The translations under genes were made by a program, and so were the position numbers. From Astrothelium macrocarpum (lineage: Eukaryota > Ascomycota > Dothideomycetes > Trypetheliales > Trypetheliaceae), in contig JAGEMR010000016.1 of the NCBI GenBank assembly GCA_021030915.1, forward strand, positions 310,001-374,000: 64,000 bases of DNA, given 5' to 3'. Every line of letters starts with the position of its first letter. Positions within the stretch are counted from its first letter, which is position 1. Shown here piece after piece: positions 1-8,769 of this stretch. The notes below the pieces were generated by a model. That model had not been told where the DNA came from. It searched no databases and saw only the letters and a list, made by a program, of their open reading frames with translations.

Positions 1-448
1 ACTTTGCCTGTGATAGAGTCGCTTATGTTATAAGCTTGAATGTTTTGCTCGTCACGACTCCCGATGCAGACTTCGGATGCATGAGAGGCATATTCAAAAC
101 TCTGGCTCGCCATAGAGTGGATGAGATGGAAGTGAAGTGGCGCCCTGACTACAAGGGAAAACGATGATCCGCTTTCCGTCTCTAATCGGAGGTCCTCCTG
201 CCCCCAATGCCACACCCTGTTAATTCACAATCTCTGATTTTCTACATGGATTATCATAATGCAGTGTCTCTGGACGAGTACATTCGATAGTGAGTGACCC
301 GCGATGAACCTTGTGCTATCTTGACGAGGCAGTCACCTCCGGAGGCCTGGACGTGAGTCGGTGATCGTCGGGCCCGACGAGGAGGCACACTGAACCGTGC
401 CAGGCAGTGGTCGGCCGCGTACTTGTGGCTGCCCCCATGCTTGGCAAG

Positions 449-473
449 CTTCTAGCCGGTTCTTGTTCATTCT
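449..473 (+). promoter_or_regulatory. Candidate step-type heat-shock element
   Basis: TTC triplets start at 450, 460 and 470, exactly 10 bp apart, which is the nTTCn-N5-nTTCn-N5-nTTCn spacing of step-type heat-shock elements bound by Hsf1 trimers. It lies about 285 bp upstream of the small heat-shock protein ATG and about 140 bp upstream of its TATA box. The spacing is seen directly; the function is inferred from the neighbouring gene. Confidence 0.45.
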
Positions 474-609
474 GCAACCCTAAATCAAGGCCTGTGATAG
501 GTTTGTAGGTAGGTTTGATGGTGATACGTGTTGTATGACGAAGCATGGATGACTGACAGAGTGGCGAGCATTCGTATGCTGCCGACTGCCTGTTTCGCCG
601 AGGTGTATC

Positions 610-617
610 TATATAAA
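610..617 (+). promoter_or_regulatory. TATA box of the small heat-shock gene
   Basis: The sequence TATATAAA matches the TATA consensus and sits 140 bp before the ATG at 757, downstream of the candidate heat-shock element. TATA-containing promoters are typical of stress-induced fungal genes. Confidence 0.5.
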
Positions 618-756
618 CAATATATGCTCTGGTAGACATCTCTCCATTTCCCTATCCTCAAATACTATCTACCATCATCAGTTTAAAATCCTCATTTGAT
701 ACAAGACCCAAAGCTTCCTTGTCATACAAAATAAACAATCAGAATCTTCCTTCAAA

Positions 757-1737
757 ATGCCATCAATCCGTTACATGAACCAGTCAGCTCCATTCTGGGA
801 CTTCATCGCCAGTCTCGAAGACCAAGGCACTTCCCACCCCTTTTTCAGCGCCTACACTGGCAACAATAACCGCGAGTCCGATAACAGTGAGAACGAGCGT
901 GAAGGACCATGGGGCCCACCAGGCTGGGGCGGACAGTTCCCTCACCGTGGACGCCCCCGTGGTTCTCGCCACAACGAAGCCCATCCTCCACCAACAGGTG
1001 ATGAAAAAGACAATCAAGAAGCACCTCCACCAGAGTATGAAGACGCAGAGGCGGCTGCACCAGCTGGTGATGATGCTGGCGAAGGTCCATCAAACACACG
1101 CGATCCACGTCACCATCCATATGGCCATCCGCGTCACCACCATGGCCGTCATGGCCACGGCCGTGACTTCCCCCGTGGCTGTCCTGGTCGACGTGGTGGT
1201 TGGGGCGGACGCCATCGAGGTCCTCCACCATTTGGACACTTCCCCTTTGGCGGCTTCGGCGGTGGCTTTGGAGGCGCCTTCAATCCCGCCAACGTCGCCG
1301 AGTTTGTCCAATCCTATTTCAACCCTACAAACAACACCAATGACAACAATAACAATGATGCCCAAGCTGGTAACAGCAATGACTTCCGTCCCACGGTTGA
1401 TGTCTTTGACACAGAAACCGCGTACGTCCTCCATGCATCCTTGCCTGGAGCCAAGAAAGAGGATGTCGGTGTGAGCTGGGATGCCGAACGCTCTGAAGTT
1501 GTGATTGGCGGCGTCATCTATCGACCTGGAGACGAAGAATTTTTGAAGACTTTGGCGTTGGATGAACGCACAGAGGTCGGCCCCTTTGAGCGCAAGATCA
1601 GGTTGGGAAGCCGCGCGAACCCGGCGCAGGTGGATGTTGATGGTATCAGCGCAAAATTGGAAGACGGAATTTTGAGAGTAGAGGTGCCGAAGTTGGATAA
1701 GGATTATGTGGAGATCAGGAAGGTGGACGTGGAGTAA
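757..1737 (+). CDS. Small heat-shock protein (Hsp20/alpha-crystallin, HSP30-like) with His/Gly-rich arm
   Basis: Intronless gene for a 326-residue ATP-independent chaperone that would bind unfolding proteins under stress. The alpha-crystallin domain occupies about residues 211-326: it opens with RPTVDVFDTETAYVLHASLPG and ends with the beta-strand motif GILRVEVPKL. The N-terminal arm begins SIRYMNQSAPFWDFIASLED, a common start for ascomycete HSP30 proteins. Between them, residues 40-205 are low complexity: acidic and Pro-rich, then a His/Arg/Gly stretch (about 117-175) with a GGFGGGFGG motif, then an Asn-rich run (191-200). At 326 residues it is longer than most fungal HSP30 proteins because of this insert. 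The ATG is preceded by TTCAAA. A TATA box and a step-type heat-shock element lie upstream, fitting heat induction. Confidence 0.93.
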   Translation: MPSIRYMNQSAPFWDFIASLEDQGTSHPFFSAYTGNNNRESDNSENEREGPWGPPGWGGQFPHRGRPRGSRHNEAHPPPTGDEKDNQEAPPPEYEDAEAAAPAGDDAGEGPSNTRDPRHHPYGHPRHHHGRHGHGRDFPRGCPGRRGGWGGRHRGPPPFGHFPFGGFGGGFGGAFNPANVAEFVQSYFNPTNNTNDNNNNDAQAGNSNDFRPTVDVFDTETAYVLHASLPGAKKEDVGVSWDAERSEVVIGGVIYRPGDEEFLKTLALDERTEVGPFERKIRLGSRANPAQVDVDGISAKLEDGILRVEVPKLDKDYVEIRKVDVE

Positions 1738-2154
1738 GGATGTGAGATGGGGGATAGGGATATCCTGAGAAGAAAGGGCTGGCAGATGGGATGGTCAGGG
1801 AGTGACAATGAAAAATAGATTGGTAAGTAGGTATGGTAAGCATTAAAGAAATCAAAGAAATATTGGAGGGAGATCAAGCTTCTGTATTATTATTATGATG
1901 TAAATTGTCTGCTTCAGATTCTGAAGGGCTAGATATAATATTCTAGTCGACTTATGACCGAAATCCCTATTTTGTTTCACCAATGCAAGTAGCATCGTGA
2001 GTTCTCAAAGGTTCTTAAATACATTCGGGAGCTATTTGAACTCTGCGTTGAACATTTCATGTCTTCGATAGACTACTAGTAATACACAACGGTTCAAACA
2101 CGCCCATCACACCAAAATTTCCACTTGCCACTCATTTGCGAGCCTTCATGGCAT
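1738..2154. other. Intergenic, 3' regions of convergent genes
   Basis: AT-rich spacer between the ends of the heat-shock gene (plus strand) and the tubby-like gene (minus strand). I see nothing in it beyond probable 3' UTRs. Confidence 0.5.
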
Positions 2155-2919
2155 TTAAACCCTCTCCGCCGAACCTTCCATCTGCTTCACCACCACAAAG
2201 CAACTCGTCACAACCGCATCCCTCATTTTTTCATTCAGCCCGCCCATCATCAAGTTCAACTTTCCCTCCCTCCTCTTGCCTCTTCCATTCCATCCCACAT
2301 CATCCATCCACACCGCCACCACCTCTCCCATCCCATCTTCCAGCCTCCACACTCCACTTCCATTCCCAGCCATCCCCAAGGTACCCTCCACCTCCCTCCA
2401 TCGAAACCCCATCATCCCGCCGTCTGCCCCGGGCAACACCACATCCCATGCTCGTTCCGCCGCATTCCATGTCATACGCGCACGGCTGAGAGTGTCGAGC
2501 GCCACGTCGACAGTCGAGGGCGAGAGGAGCTGCGCTGTGGCAACGGAGGCGCAACTGCGTTTGACGGTCAGCTCAGAGGAGGGCCGGGAAGCGTAGTGAA
2601 TGGCGTAGGTCATGCAGCGGGAGTCGGCGGTGTAGAGGCATGCGGAGCGAAGAGTGGAATGGCTAGCTTTCATTTGTACGCGGTAGGAGGTTGCCGGAGT
2701 GATGGTTGGGGCCTGGGATGTTGGGATAGTTGGAGGGGTAGATGAGGATGAAAAGGGAGCGACGGTGCGAGTCGAGGCTTGTTGGACCTTAGAGTCGGGG
2801 TCGTATGCTTCCTTGCTGTGGATGGGAGAGTCGATGGAGTCGTAGTCGGGTGGGGAGTCGGTGGGGATATCGTTGATAGTCTTGGTGGAGTTGGCTGCCG
2901 GGATGGAGGCGTCGATCAT
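2155..2919 (-). CDS. Hypothetical protein, possible tubby/LURP-like fold
   Basis: Single open frame of 254 codons from an ATG at 2919. The first 90 residues are Ser/Thr/Pro-rich with a PPDYDS motif. Residues about 95-254 alternate hydrophobic strands and turns, with a dibasic WNGRGKRREGKLNL segment followed by a hydrophobic VVTSCFVVVKQM strand near the C-terminus. That pattern resembles the C-terminal half of tubby-like/LURP-one-related beta-barrel proteins, but no diagnostic motif is complete, so this is only a suggestion. The 3' part of the gene is unusually C-rich on the plus strand, which opens several shadow frames. It is convergent with the heat-shock gene. Confidence 0.6.
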   Translation of the reverse strand: MIDASIPAANSTKTINDIPTDSPPDYDSIDSPIHSKEAYDPDSKVQQASTRTVAPFSSSSTPPTIPTSQAPTITPATSYRVQMKASHSTLRSACLYTADSRCMTYAIHYASRPSSELTVKRSCASVATAQLLSPSTVDVALDTLSRARMTWNAAERAWDVVLPGADGGMMGFRWREVEGTLGMAGNGSGVWRLEDGMGEVVAVWMDDVGWNGRGKRREGKLNLMMGGLNEKMRDAVVTSCFVVVKQMEGSAERV

Positions 2920-4112
2920 TTTGCGGTCGACGGAAAGAGCATGTTCTTGTTTCTTTTGCTAATGTTTTTGGTACTGGTTGTAGGCTAGGACGCCAGCGGT
3001 GACCACAAGTGGTCGGCGATGTCGTCGGCAACACATATTATCAGGCAGATTAGGTAGATAGTAGTGTGGAATACTATCTATGAATAGGACTTTGAAAAAT
3101 TTCCCAAGATTTGACGAGTTTCCAATACTTGAATGAATTGATTGAAGCTTGATGATTATAAAGATCTAAAAGAGAGGATTCGCCTATCTATTTATCTTTC
3201 AGCTGTCTTTCTACTGCGCAACAGCTCCTACGAGTACGGCCGTCTCTATTGTAGATGATGACGAAATAAGATCCTACGCATCAAAAATAGGTGTAACACT
3301 TGTCCGAAAACAGGTTGTATCTTGCGGATGGAGATTTACGACAAGAGATAGATGCATGGGGCTTGGTCGAGTTGGAATCGCCTCCATGCTCAAGGGTTCA
3401 AAAGTTACGCCCGTAGATGCGGCCAGTGAAGAACATTATTCGCCGGGTAGAAATCGACGTCACTGTCTGAAGCAAAGCAGACAAAATAGTTGGCAGGATT
3501 TGACGTATCATGTCTCGACAAACACTCCGGCTCTTTGAAAATACGGCCGACAGCCGCAAACTTGGCCCCACTGCGGTGATCTGTATAACATAGCTGAAGA
3601 TTACTCGCTTCCTAATGCTTCCTAATGCACGAATCCTCGCAACGATTGGCCGAATATTTCTCTGTGGAAATAAAAGCGTCCGATTTGATTTTGAGCAGCT
3701 TGGATAACGTCATCTAAGTCCCAGTTGACCACGTCCAACCACCTTTTCATCAGTCTGTCTTCTAATAAATGTGTCCAGTAAAAGTAGAGATGGAATCGCC
3801 CTGATATGGAAGATGCATTTCACAATTACCATAGTAACAAGCGCAGGGTCGTTGGGATGTCTTGGCAAAAGAGCCAAGAATTTGGTCGGACTTGTGAGAT
3901 ATGTGGCTTGAAGGATGCCCCTAAGTTCTCACATCGACGAGGCACGGAAAATGCATGCCTTGATCTTCAATTTATTAAGCCAGCTCAAATATTTAGGAAA
4001 GGAGCAATAGCGGAAGGTCCACATGTTAGCTCGTCTCAAAAACTTCTTTTATCTTTCTACAAGTGGCCATACATTTCAGAATCTTAACACTTAGGCGTGA
4101 AAAAGCAACAAA
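2920..4112. other. Intergenic region without a supported gene
   Basis: About 1.2 kb. Short open frames (60-93 codons) exist but none has recognisable features. A short direct repeat (GCTTCCTAAT twice in a row) lies near 3610. It probably holds the promoters of the genes on either side. Confidence 0.45.
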
Positions 4113-4546
4113 ATGTCTTCCGCTCAAACTGACAAAATCGATTTCATTGCTGTCTGCACAGTATCGCCTGGAAAGCTTGAGCGTGTAAGCATTGCTCCTT
4201 CCTTGATTCCCGTGTACCCCTCCTCTCCCTTACCACCTTATCAGCATTCTTCATCTCGTGGGACTGTGATTAACATGGCCTCAAGTTCAAAGCTCTTACT
4301 GCTGAATTCATCTCCACTGTTGAAGCCCTTGAGCCTGATGCTCTTCGTTTCCAAATGGTCGAACAATTGGACACGCCAGAGCCGCAACTGGTTATAGTAG
4401 AATCCTACGCCAACATGGAAGCGGTGAAGGCGCATGGGGAATCTTCACGATTCAAAGAGCTGTTTGCCAAGTTTGAGGAGGAAAAGCTACTCACAGCTCC
4501 ACCGACAAGCATTCTGGGAAAGGTGGTTGCAGGGTTTGTCAGGTGA
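4113..4546 (+). CDS. Antibiotic biosynthesis monooxygenase (ABM)-fold small protein
   Basis: Two exons, 4113-4184 and 4286-4546, joined across a 101-nt intron (GTAAGC donor; TGATTAAC branch site; acceptor AAG at 4285) in frame, giving 110 residues. The product begins SAQTDKIDFIAVCTVSPGKLER, continues FKALTAEFISTVEALEPDA and has the pattern of the dimeric alpha/beta ABM fold (a first strand, a helix, then LRFQMVEQLDTPEPQLVIVESYA and a further helix KAHGESSRFKELF). Such proteins act as small cofactor-free oxygenases or as stress proteins; the substrate cannot be inferred. Splicing is required, because exon 1 runs out of frame soon after the donor. Confidence 0.75.
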
Positions 4547-4866
4547 GGCATAATCATGACTCGAGATAGAGTGGAGGACATTCAGCGAGAGAGGTAGATG
4601 GTTGAGAATTGAGACTAGGCTGAGTTGCAAGAATGCAATGCCGTACAAATAAGAGTCAAAGACAGATGATTATTTCAACAGGAATCATTATACAGCCTGG
4701 GTACCTTCACCACCTTAGCCATCCGCTGATTCATCCATCAAATCCCGGTAACACCAGACACACCAAATCACGAATATAGTGAACACATAGTGAGCGGATT
4801 CCGGACACTACATCCATAGAACCTCTCATTTCTTCCTGCTCTACATCACTCCGAAGTATTCCCATT

Positions 4867-5381
4867 TTACAACCCCAGTGGATTTCCCGCGCTTTGCTCT
4901 TTCCCACCATAACCCTTCTCCTTGAATGTCTTCTTCCCCGCACCAGGTTCACTCGCCCCATCGGTCGCCTTATGACCCAGATCCATCAGACCATCGACTG
5001 CCCCGCCGACTGGCTGCGTCACACCGGTTCCGACGACGGAGCTGACCGGCTTCGCGACTGCGTTGAGGGTGGCGCCAACTGGCGAGAGACCCTTCTGAAG
5101 CACATTTCCGACGGGGTCTAGTACGGGGGCGAGAAAGCCTGAGAAGGGTCATCAGACGGGTTCAGGACAGGAGAGAATGGAAAGGTTAGACGAGATTTGG
5201 GAAGTGGAGATTGAAGGTGCACAAAGGTATGAGAATGAGAGGACAAGATAAATTAATTACCATTCTCGCCGGCTTGTAAGCCTTGACCGTTGCCTTGGGT
5301 TGATTGAGCGTCCGACTTCTTCAATGTTTGCTGCTTCTCTTCGACGTTCTTGTCGTGCTGGTCTCCACCCAAGCTAGCCAT
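4867..5381 (-). CDS. LEA-like/hydrophilic glycine-rich small protein
   Basis: Two exons, 5261-5381 and 4867-5138, separated by a 122-nt intron (donor GTAATT, acceptor CTTCTCAG) with matching phase 1 ends. The product is about 130 residues: a charged N-terminus (MASLGGDQHDKNVEEKQQ), then repeats of small residues and Gly-Val pairs (SSVVGTGVTQPVGGAVDGLM) and a charged C-terminus (GKKTFKEKGYGGKEQSAGN). There is no signal peptide or membrane segment. Similar small hydrophilic proteins are widespread in ascomycetes and are often linked to desiccation or sporulation, but the function here is inferred only from composition. Confidence 0.65.
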
Positions 5382-6165
5382 AATTTACGGACAGATTATT
5401 TGACGAAAGTCTTCTGAGAGTTCAGAGAGGCAACGATAACAGAGGTTTGGAATCTGGATTTGAGCAATGTAGTCAATAAGATTCGAATCACGGTTGCTGC
5501 ATCTGCATTTCAACCTTGCTGGTGCAGGCGACCTGACGTCACACTTGTGGATAGGATCGTCACATGTTGGGGGTCGCGCTCCTGATCCGGAAGAGAGAAG
5601 ACGGAAAGGGTCCAAATTGGGAAAAGCGCTTTTGATGAGAGAGAACACGCCACCGATCCGATGAACCTGCCTAAGGTATTGTACCGTGTGTCACCTCTCA
5701 ACGTGCTATGCATCGCTGTTAGAGCATCGCTCTTAGAACACAGCAAATTCCGCACTTCCGGCCAAGTCTATGACTGGCAACAAGCGCCGCTAGTTCCAAC
5801 TTCTATTCCCAATCGCCCTTGCGTTAAGTGCTATCTAGATGAATGCGCCCTTGTGATGTTCCTGATGGCAAATGTGCCGTCGAACGAGAGCCGCAATTCT
5901 TTGCATTCATGTCCATTTTGGCAATATCATGTCCACGGCCATCACTGGCGAGACACGTTAGCGAAGCGTTTTCATCTTTTCCTTTCTCCATTTCTCCGGT
6001 AAGCCTCAGCGATCTCATCCGCATCACCACGTTTCCTGTTAAATGACTTGGTTTTACGTCATTGTCAAGATATAAACATTTACATTTGCCCATTCCTTTC
6101 ACCGAGCCTTAGACAAAAAGGGCTGTTTTCTATTATATTAGATTGCTATTGCACGAGTGTCGAGA
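5382..6165. other. Divergent intergenic region
   Basis: Lies between the LEA-like gene (minus) and the secreted-protein gene (plus), so it should carry both promoters. No convincing CDS. A run of T/A-rich sequence precedes the ATG at 6166. Confidence 0.45.
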
Positions 6166-7098
6166 ATGAGACTCCCCACTGCTTGTTTCATCCTCTGTTT
6201 CTTCATAAATAATCCGTCAGACGCGCAAGTCCTTCGTGTTGTATTGGACTATGATTACGTGCCTGGTGCCAGTTTCGAAAACCAGACCGCGTTCAGTTTC
6301 GAAAGCCAGAACGTTTCAACATATAGCGCGGCAAAGGTCGTGAAAAGAACCACATTATATCATATCAACAATTGTCCCCTACAAGGTGGATTTCCAATTG
6401 CATACACACGCTTTGACTTATCGGTCTGCCTGGAAAGATCGCTTGCACAAGACTGGCTTCTCAAATGCAGTGTACCCTCAGCGCCAATCCTGTCCCTGAT
6501 CCATGCAGGACCCTGCGCCGCGCACGAAATATGTTTCGACTACGTAAAAGAAGACAAATGCACGGCTGCATGTATTAGTGCAGACCTGGCTCTTCAGATC
6601 TCTCGAGCCATCAGAGATACAGTAGACAGGCGTGCTGTAATCTCCGTAATCTCAGGTGCCCAGGATATCTTGGGCGCTCCAGATGCCTCACAATACTCTA
6701 GTCATGGGTTTTCACCCAGTGGGGATCATGGCCGTTCATCCAATCGAGTTCATGGTTCCGCACCAAACTTAAGACAGCAAGGTCCCTCATTTAGCCAGGG
6801 TCAAGCTAATCCAAGCGGCCAACCTTCACACAGCCAGTCTTTGCGCAGGAGTCCCCAAAACGACCACAATCTTGGTATCGCTCTGACTCGACCAGATAGC
6901 AATATCCCTTTTCAGGCCCAGAGAATTTCTCTTTTCGCTAGAGACGAAAGAAATCACACCATAGGTTCTCCTGTTTCGTGTGACGATTGTAGTAGACTAC
7001 GGTTTTCAAGCTGGTCAGCCGGCATAGATAATTTCGTTGTGGATATGACTTTCCCAGACGCCACCGACGTAGCGAAAATGCACCTGTTCGCCAATTAG
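6166..7098 (+). CDS. Secreted cysteine-rich hypothetical protein
   Basis: Intronless, 310 residues. I chose the ATG at 6166; an in-frame GTG lies 9 nt upstream. The first 20 residues (MRLPTACFILCFFINNPSDA) look like a signal peptide with cleavage before QV. A Lys-Arg pair follows at about residue 60 (KVVKR), a possible Kex2 site. The mature chain has seven Cys between about residues 70 and 135 (motifs NNC, SVC, LKC, GPC, EIC, DKC, AAC) and a CxxC-like CDDC near the end. Between them is a Ser/Gln/Gly-rich disordered region (about 180-245). I do not recognise the family. It could be a wall-associated or effector-like protein. Confidence 0.7.
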   Translation: MRLPTACFILCFFINNPSDAQVLRVVLDYDYVPGASFENQTAFSFESQNVSTYSAAKVVKRTTLYHINNCPLQGGFPIAYTRFDLSVCLERSLAQDWLLKCSVPSAPILSLIHAGPCAAHEICFDYVKEDKCTAACISADLALQISRAIRDTVDRRAVISVISGAQDILGAPDASQYSSHGFSPSGDHGRSSNRVHGSAPNLRQQGPSFSQGQANPSGQPSHSQSLRRSPQNDHNLGIALTRPDSNIPFQAQRISLFARDERNHTIGSPVSCDDCSRLRFSSWSAGIDNFVVDMTFPDATDVAKMHLFAN

Positions 7099-8769
7099 AT
7101 TGGTCAAATCAGCCATCGAAAAGGATGAAAGACTCATTTCGATCTTGATTATAGCGAAATCATAAACTGTTGTTTGGTTGGACCCACTGCGCTTTGATGC
7201 GCTATTGAACCTGTTGGCATAGAATTAGTGACATTCTTTTGTATAAACTCTGGTATCATCAGATCAATAGACTCTCCAGGGATTATTAAAAACATATTGG
7301 AAGAGGTCCTGGTTTCGATCCATATGTTTATATTTTGTCTAGCTCACATAAATTCTATCATTTTGGGAATTATAAAAAGCAAGAGGCGGGATTAACGCTT
7401 TATGTATAGAGTAATCACGAAAAGGAGGTCAAAACCAACACACATTATTGATACAAAAGAAACTATAGAGTAATTTAATCACGAAATCTTATTTTGTCAC
7501 CTGGAAGACCTTTATAAGATTTGCATTGCATATCACTATTGAGGCTCTCACAGTCATGGATATGGCAAGTTGTCTCTCTCCATCTACGGGATTTCTTCTT
7601 TGACCATTAATGACTTTGGCTGTCAGTGCTGGAGTATTTTTTCTTAATTAAATAAGTATGTCAAAATTCTGCAATCGAGGCCAGAAGCTTACCATCGAGT
7701 TCGTTGCTGCTGGAGTGGCAATCTTGACGCGATGAGAAATACCGAGGCTCCTAAATCATCGCGCCAATGTTTCGAAAACTGGGGGGGCCTGACCCTTTGC
7801 AGTCGTGCAAGCTTGTTCTTGTCTTATATGCAGCTCACAGAGAAACAAAATGCACAAGTACAAATGACTTCATATCTCCAAAATTATTGCATTAACACGA
7901 CGACGCCTTGCCGATTCACCAATCGACCAGTTTTTGCTCCTTGCCCTACTCTACTACTACGCCATATTTCAGAGTGTAGATAGCTACATCAGCACGGTTC
8001 GTACAAAACACTAAGTGTATGCCGAAATATAATATTCCCGTCGTCCGTTGCCCCGCAAAAGAGAAAAGACCCCCTATCCCTTGCCCTGCCGGCGCCTTGG
8101 CTATTTTGGAACGACAAAATTTCCCTATCTTGGTATCTTTAAAGAAGAAACCGTTTCGAGTAGGTAGCGACGCATATCAGGATAATGAAAAAGGAAACAT
8201 AACAAGACGAGATAGATAACTAGATAGGCTAACTGCTAAGAAGAAGAGCACAGTATTGTGGATTACACAAATACGTAGCCACCATATAGACAAAGAAGTG
8301 AAATAGGAAAGCCAGGGGAAATTTTTGGATAGAAGCTTGGATTTGAAGAGGTTGCTCTTCCGCGTAACGCTGTAGTTGTCGTGCATGTTCGGAAAACAAG
8401 ATGGTTTGTGCCGTCATGACCGAACTCGTGAATAATGCCTCACAATATCCAGATCAATGAGCCGGGACGTGTATGTTTTTCTCTTTATGATTTTGTTTTG
8501 TCACTGTCGATTGTAGCAGAACGACGAGACCTTCTCTTCTCGACTACATTTTCCGGACACGAATTCGCCATAGCTGTTGATGGTAAATCCGAATGTTCGT
8601 TGGATAGAGAGATGTACAAAGAGTGATGTACGAGGAGAAAATAGGGATGCTGTACCGTGAGCTATACTATCATCGTAGTGATAAGATAAGAATGTTCACG
8701 ATACGAGAGACCTGTGGAGTTATGGAACCGTTGGATGTCTTTGGAACATGACGTTGACCCATGATCTGT
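7099..8769. other. Gene-poor AT-rich region
   Basis: About 1.7 kb with only short open frames (66-83 codons) lacking recognisable features. The right end should hold the 3' UTR of the PUF gene (minus strand). A GGTTTCGATCC motif at 7311-7321 resembles a tRNA B box but has no matching stems around it. Confidence 0.45.

Larger units (their letters stand above)
1..756. other. Upstream region of the small heat-shock gene, no supported CDS
   Basis: I see no convincing coding region here; the one open frame of about 107 codons on the minus strand has no recognisable features. The right half is the likely promoter and 5' leader of the heat-shock gene starting at 757 and holds a candidate heat-shock element and a TATA box, listed separately. 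The last 100 bases are A/C-rich, as is usual for fungal 5' leaders. Confidence 0.6.

Noticed and set aside
2125..2745. Plus-strand frame of 206 codons opposite the tubby-like gene
   Set aside because: His/Pro-rich mirror of the minus-strand coding sequence; the minus strand gives a more protein-like product.
3806..4087. Plus-strand frame of 93 codons before the ABM-fold gene
   Set aside because: Contains a possible C..C pair but no recognised zinc motif or domain, and it ends just before the true gene; treated as non-coding.
7311..7321. Second B-box-like motif (GGTTTCGATCC)
   Set aside because: Flanking bases do not form a T-stem or acceptor stem; the region is simply AT-rich.
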